Shown here one piece after another: positions 51,628-58,683 of a stretch of 64,000 nt of DNA. The stretch comes from SIG452 sp045541975 (GTDB lineage: Bacteria; Bacillota; Clostridia; UMGS1840). Made by a program: the position numbers and the translations under genes. The notes beneath the pieces were generated by a model. It saw only the letters and a program-made list of their open reading frames with translations. It had not been told where the DNA came from and did no database searches. Position 1 is the first letter of the stretch. Each line of letters starts with the position of its first letter. Location of the stretch: positions 31,665 through 95,664 of the forward strand of contig JAZQKB010000022.1 of the NCBI GenBank assembly GCA_045541975.1, given 5' to 3'.

Positions 51628-52328
51628 ATCACAAATCCTCCGTTGGGACTTATAATCTGCCCGGTTATAAAACTTGCCTTTTCGGATACTAAAAAGCTGA
51701 CCGCCTGGGCAATATCTTCGGGTGTTCCCAGTCTTTCCAAAGGCGTTTCTTCCGCTAAGTCTTTTAAATCTTCTTCGCTAAATTCATGTAACATATCGGT
51801 TTTTATTACACCGGGTGCAACGCAATTTACCCGGATGTTACTTGGAGCCACTTCTTTGGCAAGTGCTTTGGTAAAGCCGATGACACCAGCTTTTGCTGTG
51901 GAATAATGCACTTCGCAGGAAGCACCCACCATTCCCCAGATGGAGGAAATGTTCACAATTGCACCGCATTTTTCGTGAATCATATGCGGTAGCACCGCTT
52001 TGGTGACTAAGAACATACTTTTTAAGTTGTTGTTCATCATCGCATCCCACTCGTCTTCCGAAATATCGGTAAAAAGCTTTTGCTGTGCAATTCCGGCATT
52101 GTTGATTAAGACATCAATTTTTCCGTATTTTTTGATGATTTCATCTATCATATTGGTTACATCGGCAGAGTTTGACACATCCGCCCGATAGCTTATCTCC
52201 GTTTCGGTGTTGGGAATTTCGGTATTTTTACTGTTGGCAATCACAAAATAACCGTCTTCCTGCAGTTTTTTGGCAATCTCTTTGCCAATTCCGCGACCGG
52301 CACCGGTTACCAATGCAATTTTTTTCAT
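51624..52328 (-). CDS. Short-chain dehydrogenase/reductase (FabG-like)
   Basis: A 234-residue SDR: TGAGRGIGKEIA near 7, NNAGIAQ near 75, catalytic serine in VNISSIWG near 125 and YSTAKAG near 138. The 3-oxoacyl-ACP reductase type is likely, but the location away from fatty acid genes leaves the substrate open. Confidence 0.9.
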   Translation of the reverse strand: MKKIALVTGAGRGIGKEIAKKLQEDGYFVIANSKNTEIPNTETEISYRADVSNSADVTNMIDEIIKKYGKIDVLINNAGIAQQKLFTDISEDEWDAMMNNNLKSMFLVTKAVLPHMIHEKCGAIVNISSIWGMVGASCEVHYSTAKAGVIGFTKALAKEVAPSNIRVNCVAPGVIKTDMLHEFSEEDLKDLAEETPLERLGTPEDIAQAVSFLVSEKASFITGQIISPNGGFVI

Positions 52329-52384
52329 AGCGGAAAATCGCTCCGTTTCTTAGGTTCTTTTTGTTGTTATAATTGGATGCCATC

Positions 52385-52413
52385 ATCATACCATATTCCG
52401 AAATAATTGTCAA
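52385..52413 (-). promoter_or_regulatory. SigA promoter of the SDR-acetyltransferase pair
   Basis: Minus strand: TTGACA (52413-52408), 17-base spacer, TATGAT (52390-52385). The -35 contains the TGA stop of spmB. Confidence 0.75.
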
Positions 52414-52940
52414 GCAGGGGCAAGAAACAAGTTCACCGTCAGCATTGCTAAAAAAATCACTATCACATCTGCACATAATCCTAACAGTAGGGGCAGTTTC
52501 GTTTTTTTTATTTTTGTGACGGCAAAATAAACGGTCACAGTGTAAATGGTGGTTTCGGTAGATGCACATATGACGGATGCCAACAGACCTTCGTAACTAT
52601 CAGGGCCAAATTGATGCAGAATGTCCGATAGTAGCACCATCGCCCCGCTTCCTGAAATAGGACGCACTAAAATCAGCTCTCCGATTCCTTCGGGAATCCT
52701 AAGAAATCGAAACAGGGGAGAGAGCAGAGATAAACAAAAAGATAATGCACCCGATTCCCGAAAGACAGCAATAGATACCATAATCGCAAGGATATTAGGT
52801 GTGATTTTTGCAATTGCAGAAAACCCTTTCTTGGCACCTTGGGTAAATGAGGAAACAGCATCTTTTTTCTGGAAAAAAGCGAAGAGAAACAACGTCATAA
52901 AAAACAAAGGGAGTATTCCATCTGAAAGGAGATTGATCAT
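52410..52940 (-). CDS. spmB: Spore maturation protein SpmB
   Basis: A 176-residue membrane protein: nucleoside-recognition domain with SGALSFCLSLLSPLFRFLRIPEGI near 62, LVRPISGSGAMVLLSDIL near 88 and ICASTETTIYTVTVYF near 122. SpmA and SpmB are needed for spore core dehydration. Overlaps spmA by 4 bases. Confidence 0.94.
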   Translation of the reverse strand: MINLLSDGILPLFFMTLFLFAFFQKKDAVSSFTQGAKKGFSAIAKITPNILAIMVSIAVFRESGALSFCLSLLSPLFRFLRIPEGIGELILVRPISGSGAMVLLSDILHQFGPDSYEGLLASVICASTETTIYTVTVYFAVTKIKKTKLPLLLGLCADVIVIFLAMLTVNLFLAPA

Positions 52941-53518
52941 CGTAGCAATCTCCCTTCTTTATGAGAAAGTGCTAAATGACAAAGAAAAAGCGCACCGACT
53001 AATCCCAAAAATCCTGTCACTAAAACAGGAATTACCACGGAGGATGGAGAGGTGGAGCCTGCCATAGCCCGAAGACCGATGACAGTAGTGGGAATGAGTT
53101 GCACCGAACAGGTGTTAAATAGAATAAAACGGCACATATCAGAAGTTGGAAAGTCGTATTTTGATTCACACGCCAACTCTTCCATAGCGGCAAGACCTGA
53201 GGGAGTGGCAGCATTGCCAATGCCTAACATATTTGCTGAAATATTTAAGGACATCAATTTTTTTGCTTTTTCATTTTTCGTGTAAAACAAGCGGTTTAGC
53301 AAAGGAGATAGTAGCTTTGCCAACACTTTGGTTAATCCGATTGTTTCCCCGATTTGAATCATTCCTGAAAAAAATGCCGTCAGAAATAAAAGCTTTAACA
53401 CAAAGCTTCCGCAGTTGGCGGTAGCGGTGGAAATAATGGTGCTAAGCGCACCTAAATTTTGATTGATTGCCAAAAACACAATTCCCGATATCCAAAAAAA
53501 CGAAATCACATATCCCAT
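52937..53518 (-). CDS. spmA: Spore maturation protein SpmA
   Basis: A 193-residue membrane protein with SANMLGIGNAATPSGLAAMEEL near 90 and ILFNTCSVQLIPTTVIGLRAMAGS near 122, SpmA signatures. The only plausible ribosome-binding site (GGTGA, 7 bases before the ATG) is inside a hairpin arm, see 53519-53574. Confidence 0.94.
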   Translation of the reverse strand: MGYVISFFWISGIVFLAINQNLGALSTIISTATANCGSFVLKLLFLTAFFSGMIQIGETIGLTKVLAKLLSPLLNRLFYTKNEKAKKLMSLNISANMLGIGNAATPSGLAAMEELACESKYDFPTSDMCRFILFNTCSVQLIPTTVIGLRAMAGSTSPSSVVIPVLVTGFLGLVGALFLCHLALSHKEGRLLR

Positions 53519-53574
53519 AAAAAAATCACCGAAGTTTCCTTTCTCTTTATTCTATGAAAGACCACTTCGGTGAT
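53519..53574 (-). promoter_or_regulatory. Terminator-like hairpin abutting the spmA start codon
   Basis: On the minus strand an 11-bp perfect stem (53574-53564 with 53535-53525), then seven T directly before the spmA ATG. It can end mnmE transcripts, and its right arm contains the spmA ribosome-binding site GGTGA. Confidence 0.75.
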
Positions 53575-53631
53575 ATGTTTTTTTTGGTTATTTTGTTATT
53601 TTTAGTATTCTTTAGGAGTTCACATTTGAGG

Positions 53632-54978
53632 CTATTTTCCGATACAGAAGTTTTTGAAAATATTGTCAATTACTTCATCGTTCACAGTGGTACCCGTGAT
53701 TTCTCCTAAGTAGGATGCAGCATCTTCCAAATCAATGGAACAAATGTCTGCCTCCAGATTCATTTTGAGGGTGGAGATTGCTCTTTGCAGACTTTCTTCT
53801 GCCATTAACAGTGCCTGATAATGCCGCTCGGAAAAGAGGGTTTCTTCTGATTCGGACTGTTCCAGTCTTGCTTCGATATCATCTTTGATACCGTTTAACA
53901 GTTCTGCTACCCCTTCGTTGTTTTTGGCGCTGATACAGTACACTTTTTTGTCCAAATTTCGGGGGATTTCCGGTGTATTCAAGTCGGTTTTATTGTAAAT
54001 TACCACCGTATGAGAGGGAAGAGAACGAATGTATTCTATTTCTTCGACGTCTGCTTTTTTGCTGGAATCCAAAAGATAGAGAATGTAGTCTACCTGCTCA
54101 ATGTATTGATAAGATTTTAAGATTCCTGCCTGTTCCACAATGTCAGAGCTTTCTCGAAGGCCTGCAGTGTCGGCAATGTTCATCACATAACCGCCAATGT
54201 CGATCCGTTCGGTGATAACATCACGGGTGGTGCCTTCAATGTCGGTCACGATGGCACGGTCTTCGTCTAAAATCGCATTTAACAAAGAGGATTTCCCCAC
54301 ATTGGGTTTTCCGCAGATGGCTGCAGTGAAACCGTCTTTTAAGATTTTTCCCTTATCATAGCTGGTGAGCAGGGCACTGATATCTTTTAAGATGCCTTCC
54401 AGTCGGGATAAAATCACATCGTTGTGATTACCGCCTGTTTCGTCGGGAAAGTCGTTGCCTGCCAAAATATTCATAATTTCCGTCATAATGCGGTTGCGTA
54501 ATCCGTCAATTTTATGACGAAGCTTTCCGTCTAAATTTTCCTGTGCCATCAAAAGAGCCGACTTTGTTTCGGCACCAATGGCATCAATCACGGCTTCTGC
54601 TTGCGTTAAGTCCATTTTTCCGTTTAAAAAGGCACGTTTGGTAAATTCACCTTTTTCCGCAAGGCGGGCACCGTTTTTTAGTAATTCCCGCATGACACAT
54701 TCGGTAACGGTTTTTCCGCCGTGGCAATAAAACTCCACGGTATCTTCTCCCGTGTAAGATTTGGGAGCCAGCATTTTCACTGCCAGACAGTCATCTAAAA
54801 TATTGCCTTCCCTGTCACGGATTTTGCCGTATACTAAGCTTCTGTCGGTGGCTTTTTGTAGTTTACCGCCAAACAAAGCATCTCCGATTTGGACGGCTTT
54901 TTCTCCGCTTAAACGGATGACGGATACAGCACTTTGTATATTTTTGGTTGCAGGCGCTGCAATGGTATCGTAAAACAT
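53632..54978 (-). CDS. mnmE: tRNA modification GTPase MnmE
   Basis: A 448-residue protein: N-terminal folate-binding domain (TIAAPATKNIQSAVSVIRLSG), G1 GKPNVGKSSLLNA near 225, G2-G3 IEGTTRDV and DTAGLRES, G4 NKTD, and the C-terminal FCIGK with the conserved cysteine. With MnmG it makes cmnm5 at U34 of tRNAs. It starts under its own SigA promoter. Confidence 0.97.
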   Translation of the reverse strand: MFYDTIAAPATKNIQSAVSVIRLSGEKAVQIGDALFGGKLQKATDRSLVYGKIRDREGNILDDCLAVKMLAPKSYTGEDTVEFYCHGGKTVTECVMRELLKNGARLAEKGEFTKRAFLNGKMDLTQAEAVIDAIGAETKSALLMAQENLDGKLRHKIDGLRNRIMTEIMNILAGNDFPDETGGNHNDVILSRLEGILKDISALLTSYDKGKILKDGFTAAICGKPNVGKSSLLNAILDEDRAIVTDIEGTTRDVITERIDIGGYVMNIADTAGLRESSDIVEQAGILKSYQYIEQVDYILYLLDSSKKADVEEIEYIRSLPSHTVVIYNKTDLNTPEIPRNLDKKVYCISAKNNEGVAELLNGIKDDIEARLEQSESEETLFSERHYQALLMAEESLQRAISTLKMNLEADICSIDLEDAASYLGEITGTTVNDEVIDNIFKNFCIGK

Positions 54979-55016
54979 CCGGAAAACTCCTTTAGTTCTT
55001 AGAATTTAACATTCCC

Positions 55017-55044
55017 ATTATACCATATTTCAAAAAAATGTCAA
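55017..55044 (-). promoter_or_regulatory. SigA promoter of mnmE
   Basis: Minus strand: TTGACA (55044-55039), 16-base spacer, TATAAT (55022-55017). Confidence 0.85.
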
Positions 55045-55050
55045 TATGGA

Positions 55051-55087
55051 AAAAGACGTATCACCAAAATAGGGCGATACGTCTTTT
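55051..55087 (-). terminator. Intrinsic terminator of the holin-amidase pair
   Basis: A 12-bp perfect stem, 55051-55062 with 55076-55087; A-rich left edge gives a T-run on the minus strand. Confidence 0.85.
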
Positions 55088-55093
55088 GGATGG

Positions 55094-55312
55094 TTATAAA
55101 ACTTGGTTTTTGGCAACTGATTTGATGTCTTCGGAAATTTTTTCTAAGGTTTGTGAAATCTTTTCCAGCCGGTCAGATTGACTGTCCACAATAGACATCA
55201 ATCGTTCCTCACGTTCTTTTGATTCCTTCTGATAAGTAAAAAATAACCAGATGAATAACGCAGCAAAAACACCTTGTCCCATTACCATTTCCATTAATGC
55301 CTGTATGTCCAT
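55094..55312 (-). CDS. BhlA/UviB-like holin-like peptide
   Basis: A 72-residue protein: one N-terminal membrane helix (about residues 9-26, GVFAALFIWLFF), then YQKESKEREERL and a helical charged tail. This matches the BhlA/UviB holin-like family found with phage lysins and bacteriocins. The ribosome-binding site AAGGAG lies within the last codons of the amidase gene. Confidence 0.82.
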   Translation of the reverse strand: MDIQALMEMVMGQGVFAALFIWLFFTYQKESKEREERLMSIVDSQSDRLEKISQTLEKISEDIKSVAKNQVL

Positions 55313-55315
55313 ATG

Positions 55316-56005
55316 TTACTCCTTCTCGTAGCTTTCGAGCATTTTTTGATATAAATCCTTGCGGTAGGGATGTTGGTCCAGTAATAAAAAAACCGGTTCG
55401 GGATTGGATAACTGCCATTTTTCTGAAAGCTTTGTTTTCACAGATTGCAGCTCGTCTTGGATTGCGATGCCTAAAAACTTCAAAATTCCTATGGCAATTG
55501 CAGATGCAAATTCTTCCGGTTTGGTCTTTAAAAGATTAGCGTCTGCCGGATGGTCTAAAAAAGCAGTTTCCACTAAAATAGCAGGGCAGAGAGTTTCTCT
55601 TAACACCAAAAGATTCGCATTTTTGACTCCACGGGAGCGAAGATTCAAGTTTTTAATCAGCTCTCCAAGTACCGATTCTCCCATCTTTTCTGCTTGACCG
55701 CCTTTTTGAATGACCAATACTTCCGTTCCGGTTCCGCCACCTGCGTTGCAATGAATGGAAATGAAGTAATCGCATCCTGCCTGATTAGAAATTTCGGCAC
55801 GCTTTTTTAAACTGCTGTTCACAGATGTGCCTAAATTTTGGGTAGCGGATTCTCTGGTCAATATCGTTTGAATTTGGTATGCATTCAGAATTTCAGAAAG
55901 TTTTTCTGCAATCTGAAAGGTAATATCCTGTTCCTTCAAATGATTTGCCACAGCACCGGTATCCCATCCCGAATGGTTGTGACCTGCATCAATACAGATT
56001 TTCAT
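55316..56005 (-). CDS. N-acetylmuramoyl-L-alanine amidase (Amidase_3), endolysin-like
   Basis: A 229-residue zinc amidase: DAGHNHSGWDTGA at the start (first His), HCNAGGGTGTEV near 82 (second His region) and VETAFLDHP near 147 (catalytic Glu). The C-terminal 50 residues are not a recognised wall-binding repeat. No signal peptide, so release would need a holin, and one is encoded just downstream. This looks like a phage or bacteriocin lysis pair kept in isolation. Confidence 0.9.
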   Translation of the reverse strand: MKICIDAGHNHSGWDTGAVANHLKEQDITFQIAEKLSEILNAYQIQTILTRESATQNLGTSVNSSLKKRAEISNQAGCDYFISIHCNAGGGTGTEVLVIQKGGQAEKMGESVLGELIKNLNLRSRGVKNANLLVLRETLCPAILVETAFLDHPADANLLKTKPEEFASAIAIGILKFLGIAIQDELQSVKTKLSEKWQLSNPEPVFLLLDQHPYRKDLYQKMLESYEKE

Positions 56006-56061
56006 AAAAACACCTCGTTTTGAACGGTAAAATAAAAGAGCGACCTTTTTTGTCCCGTGTT

Positions 56062-56090
56062 ATTATGGTGGAAAAAGTGGAGGAAGTCAA
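56062..56090 (-). promoter_or_regulatory. SigA-type promoter of the amidase-holin pair
   Basis: Minus strand: TTGACT (56090-56085), 17-base spacer, CATAAT (56067-56062). Confidence 0.65.
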
Positions 56091-56147
56091 GTTAATTCCA
56101 ATGATTTGGTCGAATCTCGATGTTTTTATAAAAATTGGAAATAAAGG

Positions 56148-56176
56148 TTGCATTTTTTGTGATATAATGTTATAAT
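56148..56176 (+). promoter_or_regulatory. SigA promoter of the tagA-like gene
   Basis: TTGCAT at 56148-56153, 17-base spacer, TATAAT at 56171-56176. Confidence 0.75.
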
Positions 56177-56217
56177 ATAGTGTGATATTTTATAAACGAA
56201 ATCAGGGAGGACGTACC

Positions 56218-56973
56218 GTGTTTGAAAAAGTAGACGTGCTTGGCGCAAAGATTTCCAATGCAACGATTTCCGAAATTGTTGCAAAAATCATTTTCCGCAT
56301 CAAAAACGGGGAAAGCACAGTGGTATATACCCCTAATTCCGAAATTATTGAACAGTTTCGCAAGGATGCCTCTTTGTTGGAACTGTTAAACTCTGCCGAT
56401 ATTTTAACGGCGGACGGCATCGGCGTGGTAAAAGGTGCCAAAATGCTTGGTACTCCCTTAAAAGAACGTGCTGCGGGATATGATATTGCCTGCAAACTGT
56501 TGGAGGAAGGTGCCAAAGAGGGGATTTCTTTCTATCTGTTTGGCTCCCGGGAAGAAGTGTGTGCCAAAGCGAAGGAAAACCTTTTGCAAAAATATCCCGG
56601 CATTCAGATTGTTGGCACGCAGAACGGATTTTTCCAAGAACCTGTGGGTGAAAAAATTGCTGCAGCTAAGCCACAGGTGGTGTTCGTTTGCCTAGGAGCA
56701 AAAAAACAGGAGCAATGGATTTATGATAACAAGCATTTATTCCAAGCAACTGCATTTTTAGGTATCGGCGGAAGTATGGACGTGTTTGCCGGCGTTGTGA
56801 AACGTGCACCGGATTTTTTCATTAAATTGCATCTGGAATGGTTCTACCGTTTATGCAAGCAACCCAGCCGATTTATCAGAATGTTGGCATTACCCAGATT
56901 TTTATGGCAGATTCTTTTAGAAAAACGCAGACGGCAACGTCTGGCAAAAGAAAATAAACAAAAAGGAGCGTAA
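56218..56973 (+). CDS. WecG/TagA/CpsF family glycosyltransferase
   Basis: A 251-residue protein: VYTPNSEIIEQFRKD near 38, ILTADGIGVVKGAKMLG near 61, GSREEVCAKAKENL and the FVCLGAKKQEQWI motif near 160. TagA-type enzymes add ManNAc to undecaprenyl-linked GlcNAc. Start GTG 56218 follows AGGGAGG with 7-base spacing. Confidence 0.92.
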   Translation: MFEKVDVLGAKISNATISEIVAKIIFRIKNGESTVVYTPNSEIIEQFRKDASLLELLNSADILTADGIGVVKGAKMLGTPLKERAAGYDIACKLLEEGAKEGISFYLFGSREEVCAKAKENLLQKYPGIQIVGTQNGFFQEPVGEKIAAAKPQVVFVCLGAKKQEQWIYDNKHLFQATAFLGIGGSMDVFAGVVKRAPDFFIKLHLEWFYRLCKQPSRFIRMLALPRFLWQILLEKRRRQRLAKENKQKGA

Positions 56974-56979
56974 CAAAAC

Positions 56980-57714
56980 ATGTTAAAAGTTATTTTAATT
57001 TCTCACACTCCCAATCCTGAAAAAGTGGTAGCTGCAGCTGCTAAAATGTGTTATTCCAACAGTGGCGCAGTAAACATCTTAGATAAACTGGACGACGAAA
57101 AAACTGCCAAATTTTTAGAGCATTTAACAGCGATGGGGCATGAAAGTCCCTTAGAACACATTACCTTCACTTTTGCAGTGGAAGGTGTCAGCCGTGCTTT
57201 GCTGGCGCAACTCACCCGTCACAGAATGGCATCGTACAGTGTAAAATCTCAGCGTTATGTGGAGGAAGCAAATTTTGAATACATCACTCCTCCTGAAATT
57301 TTGGAAAATCCCGATGCCAAAGCTCTCTATGATGAAACTATGGCAAAAATCGGTGATGCCTATGAACAGCTTACTGAAGTGTTGTATCAGAAACACGTGC
57401 AGAATATGGACGAAAAAGCTGCCAAGAAAAAAGCCATTGAGGATGCCCGTTTTGTGCTTCCCAATGCTTGCGAAACAAAACTGATTATGACCTTTAACGC
57501 TAGAAGTTTATTAAATTTCTTTCAGCTTCGTTGTTGTAACCGTGCGCAATGGGAAATTCAGGCGTTGGCAGATGCCATCTTGTGGAAAGTGCGGGAAGTA
57601 GCACCGATTATTTTTTCACACGCAGGTCCCAAATGTGTGAACGGAGCCTGTCCCGAAGGTAATATGAGCTGCGGGAAACGTGCCGAAATGCAGCAACGTT
57701 ACCGTATGAAATAA
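56980..57714 (+). CDS. thyX: FAD-dependent thymidylate synthase
   Basis: A 244-residue protein with the ThyX motif RHRMASYSVKSQRY near residue 76 and RSLLNFFQLRCCNRAQWEI near 173. It makes dTMP using methylene-THF and FAD without producing DHF. No thyA is in the window. Confidence 0.96.
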   Translation: MLKVILISHTPNPEKVVAAAAKMCYSNSGAVNILDKLDDEKTAKFLEHLTAMGHESPLEHITFTFAVEGVSRALLAQLTRHRMASYSVKSQRYVEEANFEYITPPEILENPDAKALYDETMAKIGDAYEQLTEVLYQKHVQNMDEKAAKKKAIEDARFVLPNACETKLIMTFNARSLLNFFQLRCCNRAQWEIQALADAILWKVREVAPIIFSHAGPKCVNGACPEGNMSCGKRAEMQQRYRMK

Positions 57715-57729
57715 AAAGGAGAAGACTTC

Positions 57730-58668
57730 ATGGAGCTTTTAGTAGCCCTGTTTTTCGGTGCTGTGCAGGGAATGACAGAATTTTTGCCCATTTCGGGTGG
57801 CGGTCACCTTGCAATGATACAAAATTTTAATCAGACATTGTTTGGCGTGGAGCTGTTTGCCCCTACGCTGACTTTTGATATTTTGCTCCGTCTGGGAGTG
57901 CTATTAGCGATTATCTTTGTGTTTTTTTCCGATATCAAACGGCTTTTTAGAGAATTGATTCTGTGTGTAAAGGAGATTTTTCACAAACGGTTTTCCTTAC
58001 ATACCAACCGTCCGTACCGACAGTTTTTATATATGCTGACAGTGACGATGCTGTTTCTGATTCCTGCCGTATTTGTAATGGACTATCTGGAAAGCAACTT
58101 GTCGAAACTGACGGTGATTGCGTTTACTCTGATGTTAACCGGGGTTGCAAACATCTTAATTGATACCGTTGATGCCAGAAGAATCAAAAAAGCAATGTTA
58201 TCTCATCCGGAAGAAACGGAAGCGATTTCTAAGCCGTCGCCCGAAAGCAGAAATCCTGCCGCTGTCCCCGTTGCAGATGCAAGCCACCCCAAACAGTTTC
58301 TTCGACAGGGAGCTGTTGTTGGCATTTTTCAGCTGATATCGGTGATTCCGGGAATTTCCCGATGTGCTTTAACGGTGATGGGCGGTTTGATGGCAGGGTT
58401 TCGGAAAGACTTTGCAGTAAAGTATGCGTTTCTTTCGGCAATTCCGGTGCTTACCGTTAAAATTTTATTGCAAACCGTAACCGTATTGCAGGATGGGATT
58501 CGGATGAACTGGATTCCCTACCTTTTAGGGATGATTGCTGCTTTTATCAGTGGAGTTCTGTCGATTGCACTGATGCGCAAGGCAATTCGTAAAAACTGGT
58601 GTAAACGGTTTGGCATTTACTGTTTCTTCATCGGAATTATTATTCTGATGATTCAACTCAGAGGATAG
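57730..58668 (+). CDS. uppP: Undecaprenyl-diphosphate phosphatase UppP-like, variant active site
   Basis: A 312-residue polytopic membrane protein. GAVQGMTEFLPISGGGHL holds the Q-x3-E motif, but the usual S-S/T-S-G-H run is S-G-G-G-H. The second motif reads PGISRCALT near 200 (usual PGxSRSxxT). A hydrophilic insert of about 40 residues (about 145-188) precedes it. UppP recycles undecaprenyl phosphate. Whether this copy is active is uncertain. Confidence 0.85.
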   Translation: MELLVALFFGAVQGMTEFLPISGGGHLAMIQNFNQTLFGVELFAPTLTFDILLRLGVLLAIIFVFFSDIKRLFRELILCVKEIFHKRFSLHTNRPYRQFLYMLTVTMLFLIPAVFVMDYLESNLSKLTVIAFTLMLTGVANILIDTVDARRIKKAMLSHPEETEAISKPSPESRNPAAVPVADASHPKQFLRQGAVVGIFQLISVIPGISRCALTVMGGLMAGFRKDFAVKYAFLSAIPVLTVKILLQTVTVLQDGIRMNWIPYLLGMIAAFISGVLSIALMRKAIRKNWCKRFGIYCFFIGIIILMIQLRG

Positions 58669-58683
58669 AAAGGATAAATTTTC

